Origin: Micromonospora antibiotica
Lineage (GTDB): Bacteria > Actinomycetota > Actinomycetes > Mycobacteriales > Micromonosporaceae
Reading direction: 5' to 3'
Assembly: GCF_017599305.1 (NCBI RefSeq)
Contig: NZ_JAGFWR010000002.1
Span: forward strand, 248,001 to 312,000
Length of the DNA: 64,000 bases
How positions within the stretch are numbered: the first letter of the stretch is position 1; each line of letters opens with the position of its first letter. Shown here in pieces: positions 26,398 to 34,995 of the stretch. The notes beneath the pieces were generated by a model, which was not told the DNA's origin, did no database searches, and saw nothing but the letters and a program-made list of their open reading frames with translations. The position numbers and the translations under genes are program-made.

Positions 26398-27383
26398 GAC
26401 TGCTGCCTCCGTTGCCGCCGCAGGTAGCCGAGCCCGGCGAGCAGGGCCAGCACGATGAGCAGGTTGCCGACGGCCGCGCCGGGGCCGAACCGGGGCAGCA
26501 GGTTACCGAAGCCGAGCCGGTAGGACCAGGTGGCCAGGGTGGTGGAGGAGTCGGCCGGGCCACCCCTGGTCATGATCCAGATGAGGTCGAAGACCTTCAG
26601 CGTGTAGATCAGGCCCAGCAGCAGGGTGATCGCGGAGACGGGGCGCAGCAGCGGGAAGGTGATCGACCGGAACCGTTGCCAGCCGGTCGCCCCGTCGAGG
26701 GCCGACGCCTCGTACAGCTCGGCCGGGATCGCCTGGAGGCCGCTGTGCAGCACCACCAGGTTGAACGGGACACCGATCCAGACGTTCGCGATGATCACCG
26801 AGACGAGCGACCAGCGGGGCGAGGTGAGCCAGTGGACCGGGTCCACCCCCACCACCCCGAGCGCCGCGTTGACCAGGCCCGCGTCGCTGTTGAGCAGCCA
26901 CGACCAGGTGGACGCCGAGACGATCAACGGCAGCAGCCAGGGCACCAGGATCACCGCCCGCAGCGTCCGGGACAGCGGGAAGTGCTGATGGAAGAAGAGG
27001 GCCAGCGCCATCCCGATGGTGAACTGGAGCACCAGCGAGGCCACGGTGAAGACCAGGGTGTGGGTCAGCGCCGGCCCGAAGGTCGGATCGGCCAGCGCCG
27101 TGCGGTAGTTGTCCAGGCCGGCGAAGGGCGCCCCGCCCTGGACGAACGACCGGACGGTGTACTCCCGCAGGCTCAGCTCCACATTGCGGTAGAGCGGGTA
27201 CGCGTAGCAGATGACCAGGTAACCGGTCACCGGGGCGAGGAAGGCCCAGGCCGACCACCGTCCCGCCCGGGACACGCGGTACCCAGGTGGGACGGTGGCG
27301 GCCATCCCCCGACGGCCCCGCCCGGCGGTGGCGGCAGCTGTCGAGGTGGTCGGGGGCGAGGCGGTGGGTCCCGTGGCGGTCAC
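26394..27383 (-). CDS. Carbohydrate ABC transporter permease (MalF type)
   Basis: A 329-aa permease with a proline/threonine-rich cytoplasmic N-terminus and six membrane segments. Its EAA loop is ELYEASALDGATGWQRFRSITFPLLRP. It pairs with the MalG-type protein. The start used is GTG at 27383, inside the gap following the SBP gene; the ribosome site is not strong, so a downstream ATG (near 27303, MAATVPPGYRVSRAGRW) is an alternative that would remove the disordered stretch. Confidence 0.9.
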   Translation of the reverse strand: MTATGPTASPPTTSTAAATAGRGRRGMAATVPPGYRVSRAGRWSAWAFLAPVTGYLVICYAYPLYRNVELSLREYTVRSFVQGGAPFAGLDNYRTALADPTFGPALTHTLVFTVASLVLQFTIGMALALFFHQHFPLSRTLRAVILVPWLLPLIVSASTWSWLLNSDAGLVNAALGVVGVDPVHWLTSPRWSLVSVIIANVWIGVPFNLVVLHSGLQAIPAELYEASALDGATGWQRFRSITFPLLRPVSAITLLLGLIYTLKVFDLIWIMTRGGPADSSTTLATWSYRLGFGNLLPRFGPGAAVGNLLIVLALLAGLGYLRRQRRQQS

Positions 27384-27401
27384 GATGTCGGCGCGACCCG
27401 A

Positions 27402-28628
27402 CTATCCGGCGGTACGCTGCGCGGCGGCCAGCGCCTCCTGCGGTGTCTTCGCCCCGCTGAGCGCCGACTGCACCCCGGTCCACAGGGATTCGGAGATCTT
27501 CGGATACCTCGTGCCGAGGTTGTCACCGGTGCGGCCCTTGGCGGCCCGGACCGCCTCCACCCAGACCGTGAGCTTCGGATCGGCTGCCACCTGCCGGTCC
27601 TGCACGGCGGTGACGGGCGCGACGTAGGACAGTGTGGTGTCGGTGGCGAGGAGGTTGTCGGCGCTGGTCAGACAGGTGACGAGCTGCCGCGACGTCGCGT
27701 ACCTGCCGGTGTCGCGCTGCACCGGCACGGAGACGAACTCACCGCCCGTGGGTGCCGGCGCCGGGCCACCCGCGCGGGCCGGGATCGCGATGATGCCGTA
27801 CCCGAAGCCGAGCTTCTCCGCGTTGGCCAGCTGCCAGGTGCCGTTCTCGGCGAAGGCGTAGTCGCCGGTGGCGAACTCCTGCCAGCTCGTGGTCTGGGTG
27901 TTGTTGATGACGGAGTTGGGGGCGTGACCCTGCCTGAGCCAGTCGGCCCACAGCGTGAGCGCGGAGACCGCCGGCGGCGAGTCCAGCGCGGTCAGTTGGG
28001 CGCCGGCCCCCCAGAACCAGGGCAGGAACTGGAAGCTGCCCTCCTCGGTGCCGATCGCGGAGAAGGTGATGCCCTTCTTGCCCTTGGCCTTCACCTTGGT
28101 CAACGCGCTGTTCAGCGCGGCCCAGTCGGTGATGGTGGCGGGGTCGACGCCCGCGGCGGCCAGCACCTCCTTGTGGTAGTAGAGGGCGAGGGTGTTGGCC
28201 CCGATCGGCACCCCGTAGGTCCGGCCCTCGCGCTGGCCGGCGGCGAGCAGGTTCGCCGCCATGGTCGTCACGTCCAGCTTGTTCTCGTCGGTGGTGGTGA
28301 GCGCGCCGGCCTCGGCCAGGGTCGAGATCACCGGGTTGTCCACGATCAGCACGTCCGGCGAGTTGCCCTGCTGGGCGGCGAGCAGGGCCTTGTTGGTCAG
28401 GTCGGTGGTGTCGTAACCGGTCCGCTCCACCGTCACCCCGGCCCCCTCGCCGCACTTCCTGAGCAGCGCGACCCAGGCGGAGTCGTCGGCGAACTGGGGG
28501 TACGGGTCCCAGACCAGGTAACTGCCGCCGCCCGAGGGTTCGTCGGCGGACGAGCAGGCACCGCCGGCCAATGCGACGAGGGTGGCGACGGCGGCGGCCA
28601 GGCACCGCCGACGGCTGGTTGCTGTCAT
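27402..28628 (-). CDS. ABC transporter sugar-binding lipoprotein
   Basis: A 408-aa extracellular solute-binding protein (SBP family 1). Lipobox LAGGACSS marks the lipidated Cys. The mature part shows the CUT1 pattern (WDPYPQF, NSPDVLIVDNPV, YGVPIGANTLALYYHKEVL). ATG at 28628 is used because GAGG lies 7-10 nt upstream; the TTG at 28640 overlaps this ribosome site. The gene is read from a promoter at 28745-28774 and heads the importer operon. It most likely binds arabinose- or galactose-containing oligosaccharides released by the secreted enzymes (inference from context). Confidence 0.95.
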   Translation of the reverse strand: MTATSRRRCLAAAVATLVALAGGACSSADEPSGGGSYLVWDPYPQFADDSAWVALLRKCGEGAGVTVERTGYDTTDLTNKALLAAQQGNSPDVLIVDNPVISTLAEAGALTTTDENKLDVTTMAANLLAAGQREGRTYGVPIGANTLALYYHKEVLAAAGVDPATITDWAALNSALTKVKAKGKKGITFSAIGTEEGSFQFLPWFWGAGAQLTALDSPPAVSALTLWADWLRQGHAPNSVINNTQTTSWQEFATGDYAFAENGTWQLANAEKLGFGYGIIAIPARAGGPAPAPTGGEFVSVPVQRDTGRYATSRQLVTCLTSADNLLATDTTLSYVAPVTAVQDRQVAADPKLTVWVEAVRAAKGRTGDNLGTRYPKISESLWTGVQSALSGAKTPQEALAAAQRTAG

Positions 28629-28715
28629 CTGCTGCCTCAATTCTGGTGGGACGTCAGGAGGTGGCGGGTGGGCGCGGTGACCACCGCGCGGGTGGGGCGC
28701 GGCCCGATCATGAGG

Positions 28716-28727
28716 CGAATCGATTCG
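28716..28727. promoter_or_regulatory. LacI-type operator, importer side
   Basis: The perfect 12-bp palindrome CGAATCGATTCG lies about 18 bp downstream of the -10 box of the solute-binding-protein promoter, a position from which a LacI repressor blocks elongation or initiation. Confidence 0.7.
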
Positions 28728-28744
28728 ACACTTCGGTTCGCACG

Positions 28745-28774
28745 AAGATAGAGCCGTCGATGCGACCCGGTCAA
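28745..28774 (-). promoter_or_regulatory. Promoter of the sugar importer operon
   Basis: Minus strand TTGACC (28774-28769) and TATCTT (28750-28745) with an 18-bp spacer. The start of transcription would be near 28738, just upstream of the operator palindrome. Confidence 0.6.
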
Positions 28775-28836
28775 GAGGGGTTGCCCAGAAACAGGATCAT
28801 CGGCGGAAACACCGACTTCATCGCCCTGTCATTTCA

Positions 28837-28866
28837 TTGACATCCTTCACAGTCTCGTCCTACGAT
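28837..28866 (+). promoter_or_regulatory. Promoter of the GH39-like gene
   Basis: Consensus TTGACA (28837-28842) and TACGAT (28861-28866), spacer 18 bp. The operator palindrome follows directly, covering the expected +1. Confidence 0.65.
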
Positions 28867-28870
28867 CCCT

Positions 28871-28884
28871 GCGAATCGATTCGC
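28871..28884. promoter_or_regulatory. LacI-type operator, GH39 side
   Basis: The perfect 14-bp palindrome GCGAATCGATTCGC shares its 12-bp core with the site at 28716-28727. A second palindrome TCGCTAGCGA (28881-28890) overlaps its end. The two operators are 155 bp apart and control divergent promoters, so DNA looping is possible. No gene lies in 28629-28932. Confidence 0.75.
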
Positions 28885-28932
28885 TAGCGAAGCCCTCCGG
28901 AGAGCGTCCCCGCGCCCCACCAAGGAGTCGCC

Positions 28933-30765
28933 GTGAACACCCCGTCCCGCAGCCGGCCCGGACGAGTCCGCATGATCGCCACCCGGATCGCCGTCGGCCT
29001 ACTCGCCGTCGCTGCCAGCACTGTCGCCACCACCCCGGCCCAGGCCGCCGATGAATCGATCAGCGTCAACTTCTCTGCCACCGACGGCACGCCGGCCTAC
29101 CGCGCCTCCGGCTGGATCTACGGCATGACCGAGAACGCCAGCGGCCCGGCCGACCACTTCTACCGCGACGTCAAGTTCCAGTACATGCGGGCCGGTGGCG
29201 CGCAGTTGCCCGGCAGCGGTTGGGTCGGCGGCAACTACGACCGCCGGTGGAACTCCACCCTCGCCCAGGCCCGCCGGACCGCCGCCCTGGGCGGTCAGTT
29301 CATCATCCTGCCGCACGACCTGTGGGGCGCCGACGGCGCGGGGATCTCCCGATTCCCCGGTGACAACGGCAACTGGACCGACTACGACAACTTCCTGACC
29401 CGGCTCATCGGCGACGTCCGGGCGGCCGGGCTGACCGTGCAGTGGGACATCTGGAACGAACCCAACATCACCATCTTCTGGAACCGCCCGATCTCCCAGT
29501 ACCTCGAACTGTGGCGACGCACCTACCAGCGGCTGCGGGCCGAGTTCCCCACCCAGCTCATCGTCGGGCCGAGCTGCGCCTGCGTGCCGTCGACCAACCA
29601 CGCCTTCTGGAACCAGTACCTCGACTTCGTCCGCTCCACCAACACGGTGCCGGACATCGTCAGCTGGCACTCGCTGCCCGGCGACCCGGTCGCCAACGTC
29701 GCCGCCGCCAACGCCACCCTCGACGCGCGCGGCATCGCCCACCCACGGCCCTACCAGATCAACGAGTACGGCGCGTCCAACGAGCAGAACCCGGCGGACG
29801 GGGCCTGGTACGTCGCCAGGCTGGAGCGGGCCCGCGCGGACGGCCTGCGGGCGAACTGGGCCAGCGCCGGCAACCTGCACAACGATCTGGGCAACCTGCT
29901 GGTCCGCAACGCCGCCGGCCAGCACCAGCCCAAGGGCGAGTGGTGGGTCTACCGCTACTACGCCGCGCAGACCGGACAGATCGTCGCGGTGACCCCCAGC
30001 CAGTCCTACGACGCCTTCGCCACCCGGACGCCCGGGGCGGCGAGGGTACTGGTCGGCGGCGGCCGGACCACCGGCAACCTGACCGTCAACCTGCAACGGC
30101 TGGACGCCACCAGCGGCATCGTGCAGAACAACCAGGTGCGGGTGCTCACCCAACGCATCCCCTACAACAACGGCGGCGCGGTGCAGGGGCCGGTCACGGT
30201 GTCGAACACCGTACTCACGCTGACCAACAACGCCGCCTCGGTGACCCTGCCGTACGGCAACCAGAACGACACGTACACCGTCACCGTGCTGCCGCCCACG
30301 GAGACCGGCTTCACCTCGGTCGCGGTGGCCCAGCACTCCCAGCAGTGCCTGGACAACACCGGCCTGGGCACCGCCGACGGCAACCCCCAGCAGCAGTTCC
30401 CCTGCGAGGGCGGCGACCAGCAGCTGTGGAACTTCCGCCCGGTCGCCGGGGTGGCCGACACGTACACCGTGGTCAACCAGCAGAGCGGCAAGTGCCTGGA
30501 CGTCAGCGGGGCGTCCACCGCCGACGGCGCGGCCGTGCAGCAGTGGACCTGCCAGAACGGCACCAGCCAGCAGTTCACCCTGCGCCGGGTGACCTACGGG
30601 GGCAACGACCCCCACGACTACCAGCTCGTCGCCCGGCACAGCAACAAGTGCGTCGACGTCAACGGGGTCTCCACCGCCGCCCAGGCGCGGATCCTGCAGT
30701 GGACCTGCAAGCCGGTGGGCCAGAGCAGCCCGCTCAACCAGACCTGGCGGCTCTGGGGCCGGTAG
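28933..30765 (+). CDS. Secreted clan GH-A (GH39-like) glycosidase with ricin lectin
   Basis: A 610-aa secreted enzyme. Signal peptide about residues 1-40 (ends AQA-AD). The TIM-barrel catalytic domain carries the two clan GH-A glutamates: acid/base Glu176 in WDIWNEPN and nucleophile Glu278 in QINEYG. A beta-sandwich follows (VLVGGGRTTGNLTVNLQRL, about 365-460), then a ricin domain with QQW-type repeats (about 465-610). The best family fit is GH39, which includes arabinose- and xylose-acting enzymes and the galactosyl-arabinofuranosidase of bifidobacteria that attacks gum arabic. Start GTG at 28933 after AAGGAG. It is divergent from the importer operon under the same operators. Confidence 0.85.
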   Translation: MNTPSRSRPGRVRMIATRIAVGLLAVAASTVATTPAQAADESISVNFSATDGTPAYRASGWIYGMTENASGPADHFYRDVKFQYMRAGGAQLPGSGWVGGNYDRRWNSTLAQARRTAALGGQFIILPHDLWGADGAGISRFPGDNGNWTDYDNFLTRLIGDVRAAGLTVQWDIWNEPNITIFWNRPISQYLELWRRTYQRLRAEFPTQLIVGPSCACVPSTNHAFWNQYLDFVRSTNTVPDIVSWHSLPGDPVANVAAANATLDARGIAHPRPYQINEYGASNEQNPADGAWYVARLERARADGLRANWASAGNLHNDLGNLLVRNAAGQHQPKGEWWVYRYYAAQTGQIVAVTPSQSYDAFATRTPGAARVLVGGGRTTGNLTVNLQRLDATSGIVQNNQVRVLTQRIPYNNGGAVQGPVTVSNTVLTLTNNAASVTLPYGNQNDTYTVTVLPPTETGFTSVAVAQHSQQCLDNTGLGTADGNPQQQFPCEGGDQQLWNFRPVAGVADTYTVVNQQSGKCLDVSGASTADGAAVQQWTCQNGTSQQFTLRRVTYGGNDPHDYQLVARHSNKCVDVNGVSTAAQARILQWTCKPVGQSSPLNQTWRLWGR

Positions 30766-30775
30766 GAGCGACGGT

Positions 30776-30799
30776 CGGGTGCCGGTCGACCGGCACCCG
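30776..30799. terminator. Palindromic hairpin after GH39-like gene
   Basis: A perfect 24-bp inverted repeat with 12-bp arms beginning CGGGTGCCGGTC lies 10 nt after the stop codon. Likely terminator of the GH39-like transcript, so the next GH54 gene needs its own promoter. Confidence 0.6.
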
Positions 30800-30840
30800 G
30801 TCGCGCGGACGTCGACCCCACCCCACCACAGACGATCCAA

Positions 30841-30852
30841 CGAATTGATTTC
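30841..30852. promoter_or_regulatory. Degenerate operator-like site upstream of second GH54 gene
   Basis: CGAATTGATTTC matches 9 of 12 positions of the palindrome CGAATCGATTCG and lies in a short AT-rich block about 105 bp before the GTG start. It could be a weaker site for the same LacI regulator. Confidence 0.35.
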
Positions 30853-30957
30853 TATCGTTCTTTTGGTGATCCTGAGGGGGTCCCGAACCGATTCGCCACC
30901 ACCACCCGAGGGCGGGTCCGCCAGGGCCGCGCCGCCGACGAACCAAGGAGCCGCCTC

Positions 30958-32556
30958 GTGCGTACCCCGTCCCCGAGCGGATCAGGACCGGTCCGCGATC
31001 CCCTCCCCCACCGCCGCCGACACCGGCTGACCATGCTGGTCGGTGCGCTGGCCGGCGTCCTCGTCGTCGCCGGGGCCGTGCCCGGCGTCACCTCGCCGGT
31101 CGCCGAGGCCGCCGCCGCGCCCGCGCTGGCCGCCATCGAGCCGGGGCAGAGCACCCGGATCGTCGGCACCGCCTCCGGGCGCTGCCTCGAGGTCCCCAAC
31201 GCCAGCACCACCAACGGCACCCAGACCCAGCTGTGGGACTGCCAGGGTGGTGCCGGACAGACCTGGACCTGGACGACCAGCCGCCAGCTCACGGTGTACG
31301 GCAACAAGTGCCTGGACGCCTCCGGCCGGGGCACCACCGCCGGCACGGCGGCGATCATCTGGGACTGCAACGGTCAGACCAACCAGCAGTGGAACGTCAA
31401 CGCCAACGGCACCATCGTCGGCGTGCAGTCCGGCCTGTGCCTGGACGCGAACGGCAACGGCACCGCCAACGGCACCAAGATCCTGCTGTGGACCTGCAAC
31501 GGTCAGGCCAACCAGCAGTGGACCTCGCCGACCACCCCGCCCACCACCACCCCGCCGACCACGCCGCCGCCGACCACTCCCCCGCCCGCAGGCGCCCTGC
31601 CGTGTGACATCTACGCCGCCGGTGGCACCCCCTGCGTGGCCGCGCACAGCACCACCCGGGCGCTCTACGCCGCGTACACCGGCAACCTCTACCAGGTACG
31701 CCGCTCCTCGGACAACACCACCCGCAACATCGGGCTGACCGGCACCGGCGGCACCGCCAACGCCGCCACGCAGGACTCCTTCTGCACCGGCACCACCTGC
31801 GTGGTGACCGTCGTGTTCGACCAGTCCGGTCGCGGCAACGACCTGTGGTACCAGGGCTCCAGCGTGGTTCCCGGGTCGCCGCAGAGCCGGCCGGCGGTCG
31901 CGACCTCGGAGTCGCTGACGGTGGGCGGTGCCAAGGCGTACTCGCTCTACATCAACCCGGGCAACAGCTACTGGCGCGACGGTCACCTGACCGGGGTGCC
32001 GACCGGTGCCGCGCCCGAGGGCATGTACATGGTCACCAGCGGCACCCACGTCAACAACGGCTGCTGCTTCGACTACGGCAACAGCGAGACCACCCGCAAG
32101 GCCGACGCCGCCGGGGCGATGGACGCGATCAACTTCAGCAAGCAGTGCTGGTTCGGCGGCTGCTCCGGCTCCGGCCCGTGGGTGCAGGCCGACCTGGAGT
32201 GGGGCCTGTTCCCCGGCGGCAGCAGCTCCTGGAACCCGAACCAGCGGGCCTTCACCAGCAAGTTCGTCACCGCCACCCTGAAGAACAACGGCACCTCGCG
32301 CTTCGCCATCAAGGGCAGCGACGCCCAGTCCGGCAGCCTCTACACCCTCTACGACGGGTCGCTGCCGCCCGGCTACAGCCCGATGAAGAAGCAGGGCGCG
32401 ATCATCCTGGGCAGCGGCGGCGACTGCTGCAAGCCCGACGGTGGCGCGAACCTCAGCGCCGGCACGTTCTACGAGGGCGCGATGGTCGCCGGCTACCCGT
32501 CGGACGCCACCGAGAACGCGGTACAGGCCAACATCACCGCCGCCGGCTACCGCTGA
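30958..32556 (+). CDS. Secreted GH54 alpha-L-arabinofuranosidase with N-terminal ricin lectin
   Basis: A 532-aa secreted enzyme with the reverse domain order of the GH54 protein at 20927-22399. Signal peptide about residues 1-53, ricin domain about 60-190 (three repeats, NQQWNV and NQQWTS), a Pro/Thr linker (PTTTPPTTPPP), then the AbfB catalytic domain from CDIYAAGGTPCVAAHS to the end. Glu414 (DLEWGLFPGG) and Asp489 (GSGGDCC) are the expected catalytic pair. The loop after Asp489 has an inserted CCKPDGGAN absent from the paralogue. GTG at 30958 with AAGGAG 7 nt upstream. Acts on arabinofuranosyl side chains outside the cell. Confidence 0.93.
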   Translation: MRTPSPSGSGPVRDPLPHRRRHRLTMLVGALAGVLVVAGAVPGVTSPVAEAAAAPALAAIEPGQSTRIVGTASGRCLEVPNASTTNGTQTQLWDCQGGAGQTWTWTTSRQLTVYGNKCLDASGRGTTAGTAAIIWDCNGQTNQQWNVNANGTIVGVQSGLCLDANGNGTANGTKILLWTCNGQANQQWTSPTTPPTTTPPTTPPPTTPPPAGALPCDIYAAGGTPCVAAHSTTRALYAAYTGNLYQVRRSSDNTTRNIGLTGTGGTANAATQDSFCTGTTCVVTVVFDQSGRGNDLWYQGSSVVPGSPQSRPAVATSESLTVGGAKAYSLYINPGNSYWRDGHLTGVPTGAAPEGMYMVTSGTHVNNGCCFDYGNSETTRKADAAGAMDAINFSKQCWFGGCSGSGPWVQADLEWGLFPGGSSSWNPNQRAFTSKFVTATLKNNGTSRFAIKGSDAQSGSLYTLYDGSLPPGYSPMKKQGAIILGSGGDCCKPDGGANLSAGTFYEGAMVAGYPSDATENAVQANITAAGYR

Positions 32557-32581
32557 CCCCGGTACCCGCCGCCTGACCGGT

Positions 32582-32624
32582 CCCGCCCGCCCGTCACCGT
32601 CCCGCACGGTGACCGGCGGGCGGG
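32582..32624. terminator. Strong hairpin terminator between GH54 and recD2
   Basis: Two 19-bp arms with one mismatch (left arm starts CCCGCCCGCC, right arm ends GGCGGGCGGG) around a 5-nt loop. It lies between convergent genes and probably serves both. Confidence 0.8.
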
Positions 32625-32658
32625 TCACCGTGCCCGCGCCGAGGGACCGGAGGGCGGG

Positions 32659-34884
32659 TCACCCCCGCTGCCCGGTCGGCCCGCCGAGGCGGTGGTCCAG
32701 CGCGGTGTGGCGGCGGCCCGCGCCGACCGTACGCACGGCGGCGGCCAGCGCACGACGGGAACCGACCAGGACGACGAGTTGCCGGGCCCGGGTGACGGCG
32801 GTGTAGAGCAGGTTGCGTTGCAGCATCATCCAGGCGCTGGTGGTCAGGGGCACCACCACGGCGGGATACTCCGAGCCCTGCGAGCGGTGGATGGTCATCG
32901 CGTACGCGTGGGCCAACTCGTCAAGCTCGTCGAACTCGTAGTCGAGGTTCTCGTCCTCGTCGGTGCGTACGGTGAGGGTCTGTTCCTCGGGGGTGATCGC
33001 GGTGACGATGCCGAGGGTGCCGTTGAAGACGCCCGACTGGCCCTTGTCGTAGTTGTTGCGGATCTGGGTGACCTTGTCGCCGACACGGAAGACCCGCCCG
33101 CCCATCCGCCGCTCCGGTTGCCCCTCGCGGTGCGGGGTGAGCCGCTGCTGCAGCAGGGTGTTGAGGGCGGCGGCACCGGCCGGTCCCCGGTGCATGGGGG
33201 CGAGGACCTGCACGTCGCGGCGCGGGTCGAGACCGAACCGGGTGGGGATCCGGGTGCAGGCGACGTCGACGGTCAACGCGGCGGTGGCCTCGGTGTCGTC
33301 GCAGGCGAACAGGAAGAAGTCCGGCAGCCCGTCGAGCAGGGGTGGCCGACCGGCGTTGATCCGGTGCGCGTTGGTGATCACACCCGACTGGGCGGCCTGG
33401 CGGAACACCCGGGTCAGCCGCACCCGGGGGACCGCCGACGCGGTGAGCAGGTCGCGCAGCACCTCCCCGGCACCGACGCTGGGCAACTGGTCGACGTCGC
33501 CGACCAGGAGCAGGTGCGCCCCCGGCGGCACCGCCTTGACGAGCTTGTTGGCCAGGATCAGGTCGAGCATGGACGCCTCGTCGACGACCAGCAGGTCGAC
33601 GTCGAGCGGGTTGTCCCGGTCGTGCACGGCCTCCCCGCCGGGACGCAACTGCAGCAGCCGGTGCACGGTGGCGGCGGGGTGCCCGGTCAGCTCCGACAAC
33701 CGCTTCGCGGCCCGCCCGGTCGGCGCGACCAGGGTGATCCGGGCCTTCTTCGCGGCGGCCAGCGCGACGATGGACCGCACGGTGAAGCTCTTGCCGCAGC
33801 CCGGCCCGCCGGTGAGCACCGCGACCTTCGAGGTGAGCGCCAGCCGGACGGCGTGCTCCTGTTCGGGGGCGAGGTCGTTGCCGGTGACCGCCCGCAGCCA
33901 GGTCAGCGCCCGGGGCCAGTCGACGTCGGTGAAGTGGGGCAGCCGGTCGGCCCGGTCGTGCAGCAGCCGCAGCAACGAGGTGGCCAGCGACTGCTCGGCG
34001 CGGTGGAACGGCACCAGGTAGACCGCCGGCACCGGCTCGCCGTCGTCGCCGGGCAGCAGCTCCCGGACCACGCCCTCCTCGGCGATCAGGTCGTCCAGGC
34101 AGCGGGTGACGAGTTCACCGGGGACGTCGAGGATCGTCGTGGCGTCGGCGACGAGCGCCGGGGCGGGCAGGTAGCAGTGGCCCGAGTCGGTGGCCTCGGA
34201 CAGGGTGAACCGCAGGCCCGCCATCACCCGCTGCGGGCTGTCGTGCGGGATACCCACCGCCTGGGCGATGGTGTCGGCGGTCTTGAAGCCGATGCCCCAC
34301 ACGTCGGCCGCCAGCCGGTACGGCTCCTTCGTCACCACCTCGATCGACGCGTCGCCGTACTGCTTGAAGATGCGTACCGCCAGCGACGTGGACACCCCGA
34401 CGCCCTGGAGGAAGACCATCACCTCCTTGATGGCCTTCTGCTCCTCCCACGCGGCGGTGATCTTCGCGGTGCGTTTCGGCCCCAGGCCGGCGACCTCGAC
34501 CAGCCGGGCCGGCTCCTCCTCGATGATCCGCAGGGTGTCCAGGCCGAAGTGCGCCACGATCCGCTCGGCGAACACCGGCCCGATCCCCTTGACCAGGCCG
34601 GAACCCAGGTAACGCTGGATGCCCTGGACGGTCGCCGGCAGCACGGTGGTGTACGAGTCGACCTCGAACTGCCGGCCGTACTTCGGGTGCGACGACCAGC
34701 GTCCCGACAGCCGCAGGCTCTCCCCGGGCTGCGCACCCAGCAACGCGCCGACCACGGTCAGCAGGTCGGAGCCCCGGTCGGTGGCGACCCGGGCGACGGT
34801 GTAGCCGGTCTCCTCGTTGACGTAGGTCAGCCGTTCGAGGACCGCGTCCAGGGTGGCGAGCGGTGCGCGGGCGGGGGCGGTCAC
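32659..34884 (-). CDS. recD2: RecD2-type ATP-dependent DNA helicase
   Basis: A 741-aa SF1B helicase that moves 5'-3' on DNA in repair and is independent of RecBC. The N-terminal OB/HhH region includes LGSGLVKGIGPVFAERIVAHFG and VAGLGPKRTAKITAAW (helix-hairpin-helix). Walker A GGPGCGKSFTVRSI is near residue 357, Walker B LLVVDEASMLD near 430, motif III VGDVDQLPSVGAGEVL, motif V/VI AYAMTIHRSQGSEYP and LLYTAVTRARQ. Length and order are normal for RecD2. Housekeeping gene, convergent with the saccharide locus. Confidence 0.95.
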   Translation of the reverse strand: MTAPARAPLATLDAVLERLTYVNEETGYTVARVATDRGSDLLTVVGALLGAQPGESLRLSGRWSSHPKYGRQFEVDSYTTVLPATVQGIQRYLGSGLVKGIGPVFAERIVAHFGLDTLRIIEEEPARLVEVAGLGPKRTAKITAAWEEQKAIKEVMVFLQGVGVSTSLAVRIFKQYGDASIEVVTKEPYRLAADVWGIGFKTADTIAQAVGIPHDSPQRVMAGLRFTLSEATDSGHCYLPAPALVADATTILDVPGELVTRCLDDLIAEEGVVRELLPGDDGEPVPAVYLVPFHRAEQSLATSLLRLLHDRADRLPHFTDVDWPRALTWLRAVTGNDLAPEQEHAVRLALTSKVAVLTGGPGCGKSFTVRSIVALAAAKKARITLVAPTGRAAKRLSELTGHPAATVHRLLQLRPGGEAVHDRDNPLDVDLLVVDEASMLDLILANKLVKAVPPGAHLLLVGDVDQLPSVGAGEVLRDLLTASAVPRVRLTRVFRQAAQSGVITNAHRINAGRPPLLDGLPDFFLFACDDTEATAALTVDVACTRIPTRFGLDPRRDVQVLAPMHRGPAGAAALNTLLQQRLTPHREGQPERRMGGRVFRVGDKVTQIRNNYDKGQSGVFNGTLGIVTAITPEEQTLTVRTDEDENLDYEFDELDELAHAYAMTIHRSQGSEYPAVVVPLTTSAWMMLQRNLLYTAVTRARQLVVLVGSRRALAAAVRTVGAGRRHTALDHRLGGPTGQRG

Positions 34885-34936
34885 CCCCTCATCGTGCCGG
34901 GTGCCCGACGCGCCCCACCCACCGCCCGGACGAACA

Positions 34937-34977
34937 CCGGCGTCCTCCCCCGCCGGGTGGGCGGGGAAGGACGCCGG
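34937..34977 (-). terminator. Hairpin terminator of the metalloprotease gene
   Basis: Eighteen base pairs with one mismatch (arms CCGGCGTCCTnCCCCGCC and complement) around a 5-nt loop, 19 nt past the protease stop on the minus strand and upstream of recD2. Confidence 0.75.
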
Positions 34978-34995
34978 GTGTCGCGGTGCGCCTGG

